Made by a program: the position numbers and the translations under genes
Notes under the pieces: generated by a model
The model's database searches: none
Seen by the model: the letters and a program-made list of their open reading frames with translations, nothing else
What the model was told of the DNA's origin: nothing
In this document: positions 52,986 to 62,562 of the stretch, piece by piece
Layout of the letters: each line of letters starts with the position of its first letter
Numbering within the stretch: position 1 is the stretch's first letter
Assembly: GCF_026646375.1 (NCBI RefSeq)
Contig: NZ_JAIPPU010000003.1
Coordinates: 62,001-126,000 of the forward strand
DNA length: 64,000 nucleotides
Direction of reading: 5' to 3'
From: Acetobacterium wieringae
GTDB lineage: Bacteria > Bacillota > Clostridia > Eubacteriales > Eubacteriaceae

Positions 52986-54086
52986 CTACTCAAATACAGC
53001 CAGCACCATGGTCTGGTTAAAATGCTGCTGATTCAGCTGTTCGCCATATCCCGCAAAACCGACATAATTTCCCAAGGCGTTTCCTACAGTGGCGGCAAAC
53101 TGATTTAACTCGCCATTGGATTCAAAAAGAATCGAACGGGCCAGACAATTGACCATCAGCGTTAAACTGGGGCAGCCGCATTCCTGCCGTACCTTGTCAA
53201 GCGTTTGTAAAAGCACGGTTTGATAATCATCAGGCTCCAGCAAAACCATCTGGGAATTATTATAGATCCGGGCATGATACTCCATGCCACTGCCGTTGAC
53301 AACCTGATTGTTGGCGACAATAAACATTTCATTGCCAATAATCCGACCCAACGGATAGCTGTCCAGATATTTGGGCAATTCACTGACCTTGACACCTAAG
53401 GCAGCGGCCATTACTGAAGCGGCTGGTTTGTGATCATATTCATAAACAATCCGTTTGCGCACATCTACCTTGGTGGATTTAAAATAATGACGGGTCGGTT
53501 TATAGATATTCTCCCGGTATAATCGGATCTTTCCACCCAGATTTTCAATCATCACAAAGGCGCAGGCGTCTTGATACACCTCGCCGTTTAATGCGATGAT
53601 GGTTTTTTCAGCCCGTCCCCGATCACCTGAAGAGCCGCCAAAAACTGGTATCTTCTTTTTTGACAACACCGCATTAAGGGTTGATAAAACTAATTCCTCA
53701 CAGCTGATTAAGGCGCTGGAAAACTCCAGGCAGATGGTATTTTGTGATTTTGTGAACCGTGCCGCAGCTTTTTCAACTTGATCCACATATTTTAGCGGAT
53801 ATTTATCTGCATCTTTTAAAAGACCCGCTTCACAGATGATCCCATCTTCAAAGCCAATCACTAACAGGCTGTCTTTGTACGCCCCATCTTTACAAAAGGC
53901 CGCAAAGGTGGTAGCACCCATCGAAACAGCTTCCGGGTATCGAGCCTTTATTTCTCTGGTATATGCGGTAAAATCGTCCACTCCTGAAAAAAACAGAATC
54001 AGCTGGGGGTTCTTCAGCTGACTGGTCGCCTCGGTGACGGCGGCATCGGGATTGGCTTTAGAGCTTTTTCCTATCTTATAATTCAT
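52986..54086 (-). CDS. FIST sensor domain protein
   Basis: 366 residues. FIST-N: PQLILFFSGVDDFTAYTREI, SMGATTFAAFC and PVFGGSSGDRG; FIST-C: SYPLGRIIGNEMFIVANNQ, LVNCLARSILFESNGE and FAGYGEQLNQQHFNQTMVL. FIST domains are thought to bind small ligands such as amino acids. No membrane segment, so it is intracellular. It forms an operon with the soluble MCP gene and has a sigma-A promoter upstream. Confidence 0.9.
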   Translation of the reverse strand: MNYKIGKSSKANPDAAVTEATSQLKNPQLILFFSGVDDFTAYTREIKARYPEAVSMGATTFAAFCKDGAYKDSLLVIGFEDGIICEAGLLKDADKYPLKYVDQVEKAAARFTKSQNTICLEFSSALISCEELVLSTLNAVLSKKKIPVFGGSSGDRGRAEKTIIALNGEVYQDACAFVMIENLGGKIRLYRENIYKPTRHYFKSTKVDVRKRIVYEYDHKPAASVMAAALGVKVSELPKYLDSYPLGRIIGNEMFIVANNQVVNGSGMEYHARIYNNSQMVLLEPDDYQTVLLQTLDKVRQECGCPSLTLMVNCLARSILFESNGELNQFAATVGNALGNYVGFAGYGEQLNQQHFNQTMVLAVFE

Positions 54087-54137
54087 CGTTACTCCCTTTC
54101 ACAGAACTAAAATGTCCATTTCTAAGTCATAGTGACA

Positions 54138-54166
54138 ATACTACACCACGAAAAATATTAATTCAA
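54138..54166 (-). promoter_or_regulatory. Candidate promoter of the FIST-MCP operon
   Basis: On the minus strand TTGAAT (54166-54161), 17 bases, TAGTAT (54143-54138), about 50 bases before the start. Confidence 0.5.
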
Positions 54167-54197
54167 GCTAACTTTTGTAAAGTTTTTCAAAAAAACA

Positions 54198-54243
54198 AAA
54201 CCCAAATAGTCGAGATCTGTACCGTCTCGAATTATTTGAGTTT
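54198..54243 (-). terminator. Long hairpin with T run, minus strand
   Basis: AAACCCAAATAGTCGAGA (54198-54215) pairs with 54225-54243, with mismatches. On the minus strand it is followed by TTTTGTTTTTTT. No intact gene lies just upstream of it, so it may belong to a lost one. Confidence 0.7.
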
Positions 54244-54320
54244 ATCTTTAACCAGCATCTTATCTACTTTTCAATTGCTGTTAGCCACCTTCACATCCCA
54301 ACAACATGCCGGTGAAATGA

Positions 54321-54461
<141 letters not shown>

Positions 54462-54584
54462 AACACCTGAGTAATTATTTGATAAATCTCTTGATGTTAT
54501 CATTCGAGTTCTAGAATTTAATCTTTAACAGGGTTAGTTCAATTTGTTATTACAATTTAGGACATAATAAAATTATACCTCAGA

Positions 54585-54608
54585 AAAAGCCCAGTAATAC
54601 CGGGCTTT
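54585..54608 (-). terminator. Terminator, probably the ancestral rlmD terminator
   Basis: On the minus strand AAAGCCC-GGTATTACT-GGGCTTT followed by TT. It lies just after the duplicated 3' end of rlmD at 54620-54658. Confidence 0.8.
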
Positions 54609-54619
54609 CCACACATCGT

Positions 54620-54658
54620 TTATTTTTCTCTTGACATCAATACTACCGTCTCAACGTG
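54620..54658 (-). pseudogene. Displaced 3' end of rlmD (left attachment site)
   Basis: The minus strand reads HVETVVLMSREK and a stop, matching the C-terminus HVETVVLMSRV of the intact rlmD at 61175. Positions 54632-54658 repeat 61184-61210 with one mismatch in 27. Similarity stops abruptly on the island side. This is the pattern left by site-specific insertion into the 3' end of a gene. Confidence 0.8.
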
Positions 54659-54711
54659 GGTCGAGTTTTCATTATTGATGTCTCCGTTCTTAGAAATAAA
54701 TCGACCAATTA

Positions 54712-54924
54712 CTAAGTGTTTTCACGAAAGATCAAGTGTATATCGTCAAAACTTGCATCTTCGTCTCCGATTTTTCTCATGACAGCATTGACTTGCAATA
54801 AGAAGTTCAGAAATGAAATTGTTGATTCAAAACGTTCATTCGCATCGTCGGATTGCGCGTCGGACACATTAATCATTTTATTATCTTTCAAGATATCGAT
54901 CAACGATTTTTTATAGCATTTCAC
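54712..54924 (-). CDS. Small hypothetical protein
   Basis: 70 residues from a GTG at 54924 (or shorter from an inner ATG, MINVSDAQ). Acidic C-terminal half with DEDASFDDIHLIF. It overlaps the end of the helicase fragment by 14 bases, which suggests coupling to it, but no family is recognised. It may be a minor partner or a non-functional frame. Confidence 0.4.
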   Translation of the reverse strand: MKCYKKSLIDILKDNKMINVSDAQSDDANERFESTISFLNFLLQVNAVMRKIGDEDASFDDIHLIFRENT

Positions 54925-55860
54925 CTTTTTCTTCTTTTTGAAATGAAATTTCCATTAACTCTAGTGCAATGTCCTTGCTTAGCACTCGCATCAAATTATC
55001 ATCTTCTTTTTCTCCTGACAGCAAATTCATGCTGCCGTACCACACAATTTCTTCATCGATGACGGCGTAATGCTCGTGCATCACTGCCCGTTCTATAACT
55101 TTGATACCGACTCCGACGAGTTGCCCGATCAATTCTCTTGTCTTATCAATTCTTTTTTCTGGATAACTTTCTGGAGATAAAGTTAAAACCATAACCGATA
55201 TGCCTGCTTCCTGTCTTTTCTGCATCAAAGTAACCAATTGCTTTACTTTTCTCTCGTTGATTCCGGGACTGGAAATGATCACATTTTTGTTTGATTCTGT
55301 TAAGTCCTTTAAATATATTTCCTGATACGATTTCTTATCATAGATTGCATTATCATTTTGCTTTTTATCTATCAGCGCCATACATATTTCATAACCAATC
55401 TTCTTATAAGCTCTAAGTCGCTTGTGATACATTTTTTCCAGTACACGAATATGCGAATCCACATAGTCATAAATAATAACTTCCAGTTTCCCTTCAAAGT
55501 CCCTATGAAGCCTACCGGCATATTGTTCTACATTGCCTTCCCAGGCGATTGGCGTAGTCAGCATCATCGTATCCAATCTTGGATAATTAAAACCTTCACC
55601 AATATACTGTCCAATGGCAACAAGGATAATCGTTTCATTTTCAGGAACTTCTTTCATTTGTTGTCTGATCAGGTCTCTTTCTTTAGCTCTTTTACCGCCT
55701 TGTAAAAGGTAAATATGATCAGCACTGTCTATTAACATGTCGAATAAAATAGCGGCATGTTCTTTAAATTTTGTCAATACCAGTGGTGTTCTTCCATTTT
55801 CCAAGCATATTGAAACATCAGCAACTATCTGATTATTTCTGATTTCACTTTCTCTTGCCA
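54911..55860 (-). pseudogene. TOTE-type helicase, C-terminal fragment with PLD-like domain
   Basis: The frame runs from the deletion joint near 55860 (ESEIRNNQIVADVSICLENG) through helicase C-terminal motifs (TPLVLTKFKEHAAILF, IGQYIGEGFNYPRLDTMML, VEQYAGRLHRDF) to a phospholipase D-like end with HEHYAVIDEEIVWYGSMNL. It is the second half of the protein whose first half lies at 55825-57396, but out of frame with it. It has no proper start; a TTG near 55804 is the first possible one. Not expected to be functional. Confidence 0.75.
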
Positions 55861-57396
55861 GTTTATAGTGCGGGCTGCAATCAAAAATGCACCGACAACT
55901 GTTTTTCCAAAGGCAGTTGCAGCTCCCAAAATTCCTATATCATGATTAAGGATTTCTTCAGAAGCCTCCCTTTGTTCTTGGCGTAGTTCACCAATAAAAG
56001 TAACCGCTATTTTTCTGCCATTTTGCCTGCGCTCTGTCTTTTTGTAAGCTATACCTGCCTCTTCAAGTTTTTCTACCAGCTTTTTTTCGCAGCCACGGGG
56101 TATACACAGATATTGATCAATATCCCGGCTACAAGATATAATTCTAGCCGTTCCTCTTGTCCCAAATCTCATGGCTTGATTTTTGTAATACTCTGGATTA
56201 CTAAAAGCAGCCAATCTTCTGATTTGATTTTGTAACCTTGGTTTTACATTCCTCGTATCAATATATATCTGATTGGCCATTGTAATATCCAATATACCTT
56301 CTGCATCCGCAAGTACAAAATTTTTATTTTTCTTTTCCCATGGCTTGGAGATGCTATTGTCACTTTTTTCTGTCGTTCCGCTCATATCTTCAGCGAGCAT
56401 TCCCAGCAAACCATCGGCAGACCATTCATTTATTTTTCCTTCAATGAATGCTTTTGATATTTTACTGGTTGATTTAAGTACTTGCCACTGATCAGGATAT
56501 GCATTCCAGTTTTCATCGATAAAAGCACTATTTCCATTTTTTAATGCCTGTCCTTGTAAAGGCAAAGCAACAAGATTTCCAAGTCCACCCTCTGGCATAT
56601 GATCTTGTGCTGGAAGCATTCGGTCATAGGATTTAAAACTCTTTTGATTTACAGACTCTGCGCCTTTTGTAAGTAAGGCAGTTCCGAATTTTCTAGCAGT
56701 AGCTGCCAGAATAGGCTCTTCAAAAAGCAGCCATATATGTGCGCCTTTGCCAGATCTCGACCGCTCAACTAAGACGTTTACATTATTGAACTGACAAATA
56801 GACCGCATTGCATTCACTTCATCAATCCATTCATCATCTGTATTGGCAAAATCGTCGACCTTGCTCTTTTCATCATGATTGTCAAAATCAAAAACAAGAA
56901 AATTACAGGTTTCATCCTGCAACATAGGATACAATCCTATGACATCAGATCCATCTTCTTTTTCTCCAATCAGATGCTGCATAATCACTTCGCCTCTAAG
57001 TTGTTTGTAATTTTGATTTCTGCACTCACCACATTTTATCTTCTTCGCATTCTTTTTAGGACACAGCCCATCTTTCCAAAAATTCCAGCATTGCGTATAA
57101 TAGCCGGTTTTTCCTGTTTTTAGGTTCGGTTTACCCCCACGCTTGCTATACACGTCCGTTCTTCCTTTGAACATGGAATAGAAGAATCTGAAATGGCTCC
57201 TTGTTATTTCTTCCTTTATAATGCGAGCCCCCTGATTATTATCACTATCAGCAGTTCTACTCTTTGTTTCATTATTCAGACTCACTTCATAAGGGATATT
57301 CGCATTCAGCAAAATCCCCTGAAGATATTCAACTTTTGACTCAAGAAGAAGTATTTTTTCTTGTAACTCGCATATAACTTTATCCTTATTTTCCAT
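55825..57396 (-). pseudogene. TOTE conflict-system primase-helicase, N-terminal fragment
   Basis: 523 residues. A coiled coil is followed by an archaeo-eukaryotic-type primase domain: a Cys-rich zinc module (CWNFWKDGLCPKKNAKKIKC, GECRNQ), catalytic FLVFDFDNHD, and ERSRSGKGAHIWLLFE. Then a helicase start with Walker A GILGAATAFGKTVVGAFLIA. Right after this the frame turns into WQEKVKSEIIR and stops. The helicase motifs Ia to III are missing. The primase half could still be made. TOTE systems are proposed anti-mobile-element systems. Confidence 0.78.
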
Positions 57397-57452
57397 AGGA
57401 ATTCACCGTTTACAGACCTTTCTTCTATATATCAACCAACATTCATTCAGAA

Positions 57453-58409
57453 TTATCGTCTCATCTTCCACAAAGCCATTGGATGATTTTTGATTCGATC
57501 CAAAATTGTTACGTCTTCAAACAACAGTTCAGGAATATAATCACCGTTTTCAAATCTATTCAAAAACTCTTTCTCATCATTTGTTAGAACCATTAAATCA
57601 GCAATATAAGCTTTTACCATTTTCTTTGCCGTTTCCAATTCAAAATCCTCTTTTCTTTTTATCACCGGCAAGAGATCAGTCTTTATTTTTTGTTTTGTGA
57701 TGGAGTCAATTGCACTGGTATCAAAGGTCTTGTTAATCACTTTTGCAGATATTGCTGCATAAAAGACTACTGTCTTTCTTAGAAGTGCTTCTTCCGATTC
57801 GTCAAAAAGTTTAAAATGAATCATATTCTTTGCATCATATAAGTCTCTTGCTGCAGCCCTACTTAGCAATGCATTGATTTTGCTTCCATAAATTTCAATC
57901 GGAGAAAGGGTTTTAACTCTATATTCACTTAAAAGATGCTCCGTGATGATTGGCCTTTCTTCTGCTGTTAATAAATGAGCACGCAGAGAATAGTTGATTT
58001 CAATCTTTATATTATCTTTATTACCGCTTGCACCAATATAGTCATACACCCAAGAGTCCAAACTATGGGGATTTTTCGTTTTCTCATTTTTTGTATAACC
58101 TTGGGACAGCATGTATAGATCAATCATGCTGTTAATTAACTCACGGTGCTCAAGCATTTCTTCTCGGCTATTATTGTTCAAATAATCCATAGCGATATCT
58201 ACAGACAGCCGGGGTAAATTAAAAATAGTCAGATTAATTGCAGTACCACCTTTTGGCGCAAGACTTTCTTTGAGAATCGGATTTGTATTCAGATATTCCA
58301 AAACATCTGCAAGCCTCGTCACCTTCTCAAGAGTATCTCTCACAAACCCTAGTTCTTCTGCTTTTTTACCAAGATAAATAATGTCATACCTAGACAAGAA
58401 GATCACCAC
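57453..58409 (-). CDS. abiEii: AbiEii/AbiGii-type nucleotidyltransferase toxin with an altered DxD motif
   Basis: 318 residues. KGGTAINLTIF gives the GG[ST] nucleotidyltransferase motif. The next motif, normally RxSxDID, reads LPRLSVDIAMDY, so the second catalytic Asp is Ala (codon GCT). The C-terminal helical part with LSRAAARDLYDAKNM is typical. AbiEii inhibits growth by nucleotide transfer during phage infection. The gene overlaps abiEi by 20 bases from GTG 58409; a TTG at 58397 behind GGTGGTGAT is an alternative start. Confidence 0.85.
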   Translation of the reverse strand: MVIFLSRYDIIYLGKKAEELGFVRDTLEKVTRLADVLEYLNTNPILKESLAPKGGTAINLTIFNLPRLSVDIAMDYLNNNSREEMLEHRELINSMIDLYMLSQGYTKNEKTKNPHSLDSWVYDYIGASGNKDNIKIEINYSLRAHLLTAEERPIITEHLLSEYRVKTLSPIEIYGSKINALLSRAAARDLYDAKNMIHFKLFDESEEALLRKTVVFYAAISAKVINKTFDTSAIDSITKQKIKTDLLPVIKRKEDFELETAKKMVKAYIADLMVLTNDEKEFLNRFENGDYIPELLFEDVTILDRIKNHPMALWKMRR

Positions 58410-59157
58410 CTTGTTCTGTTATTTCAAATAATCCTTCCGGTATCATCAATTTCCACTCGCGATTATAAATGTTCTGCTGATTGGTCTCATTTAGCAGGTA
58501 CCGCCTGCTTTTCCCGATTTTCTCTTTACAACATTCTATAAAATCATTTGATAATTGCATTTCTTTTTGATAATGCTGCAGCAGATAACCTACTCTTTGA
58601 TAAAGACCTTGAGTATTATAAATTGCTAAGTACCTAAGAAGCTTTTCTTCTTCTAGAAAATGGATTCCTTCAAGGCAATTCTGAAGCTCCTCAAAACCGC
58701 CAATTTTATTAAAGTCGCGAATGCTATCGATCACGGTTCTTTCCAAGTCACTAACCCGAACGCCTGTCGTATTCTTCGCTTCTACAATTCCTTCCTGTAT
58801 TCTTGAGGCAACATATTTATATGTCACATGATCGTACTCAAAAGCATTAAATTTTGATTCTGAAGAAACATAGAGCTCATAAAACACTTGATTTGCAAGT
58901 CCATAGTACTCAAAAGCACTGTGGTGAGAAATATAAGCAGTATCCGTTATCGCACAGGCTATTTGATACCGCGTGGCTACAATTTGTCCAGTTACCGGAT
59001 TTACAGCAGAATAGATGTTCTTCCGAACTTTTTTCATCAAACCCTTTTTTATCAAGCGATCCAGTAGGGAGTATGCGGTATTTGAATTCCCAGTTAACAG
59101 TTCTACCTCAGTTATTGTAAAGACCGGATATTTTGCCAGTTGATTATAGATTTCCAC
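58390..59157 (-). CDS. abiEi: AbiEi-type antitoxin / transcriptional regulator
   Basis: 255 residues. An N-terminal winged helix (FTITEVELLTGNSNTAYSLL, RLIKKGLMKKVRKNIYSAV) and the AbiEi core (SHHSAFEYYGLANQVFYELY, GVRVSDLERTVIDSI) are clear. It represses the operon and neutralises AbiEii. It is translated just before the toxin with overlapping ends. Confidence 0.87.
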   Translation of the reverse strand: MEIYNQLAKYPVFTITEVELLTGNSNTAYSLLDRLIKKGLMKKVRKNIYSAVNPVTGQIVATRYQIACAITDTAYISHHSAFEYYGLANQVFYELYVSSESKFNAFEYDHVTYKYVASRIQEGIVEAKNTTGVRVSDLERTVIDSIRDFNKIGGFEELQNCLEGIHFLEEEKLLRYLAIYNTQGLYQRVGYLLQHYQKEMQLSNDFIECCKEKIGKSRRYLLNETNQQNIYNREWKLMIPEGLFEITEQGGDLLV

Positions 59158-59652
59158 TTTTTTTACCTCATTTTATTTTAATATCGGAACGTTATTCTTT
59201 ATATTTGCATAATAAAATTCCAATATTAAAATGATAGTTTGTTTTAATTTTAGCATGTTATTCTTCGTAAGTAAAGAAAATCGTGACAAAACTAAAATTA
59301 CATGAATCTTATTGACCTCTATCCACGTAAGTAAAGCCATTGAATGCAATCTATACACATCGCATTCAATGGCCAAAATCTTTGTTTCCCTGGCTATAAA
59401 GGATCTACCTAATCACATTATTATAGCGGTCTCCTCCTTGCCTCGATGATGTCGATAAGACCCATTAGTTCCTTGGCGATAGAGTAATTTTTCAAAAAAG
59501 CTCCACAATAACTCGTTTTTTCGAATCCTAAACGCCCCTCTGTCATTAAAACAAAAATCAAGGAACTTGACACTGGACTGAGAAAAAGGAAACGCTCCCG
59601 CAATATGTCACTGTGAATTTCTCATTTTGCTCATTTTGGGGAACATATCGAC
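59158..59652. other. Intergenic region of the island
   Basis: About 500 bases without a convincing gene. A perfect 12-bp inverted repeat (GCCATTGAATGC at 59336, GCATTCAATGGC at 59362) lies inside. A short minus-strand frame at 59421-59603 ending in MGLIDIIEARRRPL has no known relatives to my eye. Confidence 0.5.
59336..59373. repeat. 12-bp perfect inverted repeat
   Basis: GCCATTGAATGC (59336-59347) and GCATTCAATGGC (59362-59373), 14-base loop, in the abiEi promoter region. The string GCATTCAATGG occurs again near 60920. It may be an operator or a mobile element relic. Confidence 0.45.
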
Positions 59653-60561
59653 TTATATTATATCGCTTTTCCCAAGATTGCATTTTGAACATAATGTTTG
59701 CAAATTATCCATTACAGTTTCTCCACCCTTTGACCATGGAACTATATGATCTACATGTAAAACTACAGATTGATCTTTCGCTGGTGAAGCACCGCAGGCA
59801 CAACATTTGAAACTATCACGTTGCATTACTCTGAATCTCAAACGAAGATTGATGTCTCGACTTGTTTTATGACGCGATGTAATTTCTTCTTTAATATTTT
59901 CAAATAGCTTCTGTTCTTTATTACTATTATCGACTTGGGTTACCTCTTGTTGTACGGTATTCTTATAATCCTCATCATTATTTATATTCTCAACAAAAGC
60001 TAACAATGCAGCTCTCCACCCACCAAATCTACGACTATAAGTATTTAAGGAATATTCAGATAAGCCATTCTTTACGTCTGTTGTGGTCGGTTGTTTGCCT
60101 TTTTGAATCCACATTCTTTCAATTTCATCGAACAAATCTTTATCGCTTATCATCTTGAAGCTGGTTTGCTCAAGATCAGCTTTTGTCAGTGCTTCAGACC
60201 AAGTTGAAAATCTAGAAAGAATTGTTTGTACTTTATATTTTCCATATTTACTATAATCATTTGTAGAAATAGATTCAGTATTTAATCGTCTTGATACCAA
60301 TAGCATATCTTTCAATAAATCTTCATCTGATATGCGTAAGAAATCTTCTCTACTTCTAATCGTTTGAAGTCCCGCTTTTTCGCAAGCAGCCAGCCATGAA
60401 CCAAAGGTACTAATATACGGTGTTGCCGAAAATTTGCCATTCTTCTCATATTCACTTCGGGAAAGATAGCTTTTATTCAACTTTTCAGCTACCATACACA
60501 AATCCTCTAAGAGATCTTCTTTTCTTATATTTTTGTGATACTGATTTAACTCAAACTTCAT
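59653..60561 (-). CDS. HNH endonuclease with homing-endonuclease-associated repeats
   Basis: About 302 residues from ATG 60561 behind GTGGGTGA. Three helical repeats each end in a FGSW/FSTW/FGGW-type motif (ISTFGSWLAACEKAGL, LSRFSTWSEALTKADL, SRRFGGWRAALLAF), typical of homing-endonuclease-associated repeats that bind DNA. The C-terminal HNH has CCACG, HVDHIVPWSKGG and LCSKCN. It may be a defence nuclease or a selfish homing enzyme. Confidence 0.83.
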   Translation of the reverse strand: MKFELNQYHKNIRKEDLLEDLCMVAEKLNKSYLSRSEYEKNGKFSATPYISTFGSWLAACEKAGLQTIRSREDFLRISDEDLLKDMLLVSRRLNTESISTNDYSKYGKYKVQTILSRFSTWSEALTKADLEQTSFKMISDKDLFDEIERMWIQKGKQPTTTDVKNGLSEYSLNTYSRRFGGWRAALLAFVENINNDEDYKNTVQQEVTQVDNSNKEQKLFENIKEEITSRHKTSRDINLRLRFRVMQRDSFKCCACGASPAKDQSVVLHVDHIVPWSKGGETVMDNLQTLCSKCNLGKSDII

Positions 60562-61174
60562 AAATTCACCCACTTTCATGCCGCTATCTATATTGGCTTC
60601 TCAACCTACCCGACATCCGCCTCATCCACTATACCTAGTTGATTTGCCGATTTAGATGTTGTCGATATGTTTCCATGAACGCAAAAACACACTATAGGTC
60701 GAATAGTCAATTTAGATGTTACTCAAAAATACAGTATTTTGAATGGTTTTCGCATGTCATCCTATTTGTCTTATCAATGTAATCAATTATTGATTAGGCT
60801 ATTCCATTTTTTGAACTATATTTTTTGAACTATATTTTATGAATGCTATTCCGTCAGCAAAAACGAGAATTGGGTGCTGATATCACTCAATCCATCAAAA
60901 GACATTGCCAACACTTATAGCATTCAATGGTCACTGGGCCTGTAATCATCGGTGACTAATCATCAATGACACTTATTTTCAGCATGATGCTTAGCCTATT
61001 TTGCAACAATTCTGTCAACTCAACCTACCCGAAAGTAATTCTGTCTACTCAACTATCCGAATTTAATCGGTAGATGAGTCCCTTCAAAGTGGTTATTCTA
61101 CAAAGGATTCTGCAATTCCAGCGAAGTTGGAACTGCAGAATCCCTTTATTTCAGCACTTTTCAGCGGTTTATTT
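60562..61174. other. Non-coding right end of the island, with short repeats
   Basis: No gene is seen. TTTAGATGTT occurs at about 60651 and 60711, exactly 60 bases apart, and CAACCTACCCGA occurs near 60602 and 61022. These recall the multiple terminal repeats of IS21-like elements, without any transposase left. An integrase would be expected here but is absent. Confidence 0.45.
61103..61146 (-). terminator. Hairpin downstream of rlmD
   Basis: GGATTCTGCA-(A/G)-TTCCA arms with one mismatch surround a short loop. The T run after it on the minus strand is weak (TTTG). Confidence 0.5.
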
Positions 61175-62536
61175 TTATACCCGTGACATCAATACGACCG
61201 TCTCAACGTGACCGGTTCCCGGGAACAAATCCACCGGTTGAACAGTTTTTATGCTATAACCGGCTTCGGTCATAAACTTAAGATCACGGGCCAGGGTTGA
61301 AGGGTTGCAGGAGACATAAATAAGCTTGGGCGTATCCAACTTACTGATGGCTTGCAGCAATGATTCTTCGCAGCCTTTACGGGGTGGATCAAGAATGATC
61401 AGATCGGGATTGATCCCTTCTTCTTTGGTAATCTTGAGCATTTCATCTTCGGCCCGGCCCAAATAGAAACGGGCATTTTCAATCTGATTGAGACCGGCGT
61501 TTTCCCGGGCATCAAGAACTGCATCGCCAACACTTTCAATCCCAACGATCTGCTTTGTTTGAGACGCCAGATACAGGCCAATGGTGCCGGTACCGCAATA
61601 GAGATCAAAGACGGTTTCAGTCCCCTTCAACTCGGCAAAGGCTCTGATCGTATCATAGAGCTTCTTCGTCTGTTTTGAATTGACCTGAAAAAAGGAGTTT
61701 GGTGAAATCGAAAAACGAAGTTCCCCGATCTGCTCCACCAGCCGAGCTGCGCCATAAACACAGAGGCTTTTTTTGCCCAGTACGACATTACCTTTTTCAC
61801 GGTTGATATTGACATAAATACTTTTAACATTGGGAATTCCAGCCAGAATGCCCTCAATAATGGCCTGCCGTTGACTTAACTCTTTACCATTAATGATCAG
61901 GGTGATCATATTTTCGCCCTGGAGGTTGGTACGCTGCAATACACCCCGGAGATAACCCTTATGGGTGCGTTCATCATAGATGCTTAAATTCAATTCCTGA
62001 ACCAGCGCATTGATGGTTTTGATGGCCGCCGCCGTTGATTCTGGCTGGTTCAGACAGTCGTCAATATGAACCAGCTGGTGGGATTTTTTGGCATAAAAGC
62101 CCATTCCCTTGCGATCCAGTTTAAACTGCGCCTTATTGCGGTAACGTAACGGATCGTCCATGCCAATAATCGGTGCCACTTCGATTTCTTTAAAGCCCCC
62201 AATTCGTTGGAGTGCATCCCCCACCATTTTGGCCTTAGCCTGAAGTTGGCCGGGATAACTCATATGGCGGATCTGACAACCGCCACATTGGTCAAAATAG
62301 GAACAATCCGGGGTTACCCGAACGGGTGATGCCTGACTGATTGACAGTAGTTTTCCCTGTGCGTAGGTTTTTTTGACATTCTTAATTTCCACCTCCACCA
62401 CATCCCCGGGAAGGCCGCCGTCCACAAAGACAATCATGTTGTCAAGCCGACCCACCCCTTCCCCGCTATGGGTAATATCGATCAATTCCATGGAATACTG
62501 TTGGCCAACTTGTAACGGGTTGCTTGTTTCGTTCAT
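61175..62536 (-). CDS. rlmD: 23S rRNA (uracil-5-)-methyltransferase, RlmD/RumA family
   Basis: 453 residues. TRAM domain (ELIDITHSGEGVGRLDNMIV), iron-sulfur cysteines CSYFDQCGGC, SAM motif VFDLYCGTGTIGLYLA, and catalytic Cys in YVSCNPSTLARDL. It methylates uridine in 23S rRNA. The last codons are part of the island's repeat, so insertion has rebuilt the gene end. Confidence 0.93.
   Translation of the reverse strand: MNETSNPLQVGQQYSMELIDITHSGEGVGRLDNMIVFVDGGLPGDVVEVEIKNVKKTYAQGKLLSISQASPVRVTPDCSYFDQCGGCQIRHMSYPGQLQAKAKMVGDALQRIGGFKEIEVAPIIGMDDPLRYRNKAQFKLDRKGMGFYAKKSHQLVHIDDCLNQPESTAAAIKTINALVQELNLSIYDERTHKGYLRGVLQRTNLQGENMITLIINGKELSQRQAIIEGILAGIPNVKSIYVNINREKGNVVLGKKSLCVYGAARLVEQIGELRFSISPNSFFQVNSKQTKKLYDTIRAFAELKGTETVFDLYCGTGTIGLYLASQTKQIVGIESVGDAVLDARENAGLNQIENARFYLGRAEDEMLKITKEEGINPDLIILDPPRKGCEESLLQAISKLDTPKLIYVSCNPSTLARDLKFMTEAGYSIKTVQPVDLFPGTGHVETVVLMSRV
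61184..61210. repeat. Right copy of the 27-bp att-like direct repeat, inside rlmD
   Basis: It differs from 54632-54658 at one base. It encodes HVETVVLMS of RlmD. Together the copies bound a 6.5-kb accessory segment. Confidence 0.82.
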
Positions 62537-62562
62537 TCTTACTTCCTTAATTTTCTTATTTT

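Noticed and set aside
54911-57396. Two intact genes, a primase and a separate helicase
   Set aside because: The first ends directly after Walker A and the second starts just before motif IV, in a different frame; neither has a complete helicase.
59421-59603. Short minus-strand frame in the island gap
   Set aside because: No family likeness, no binding site; kept only as a note in the gap entry.
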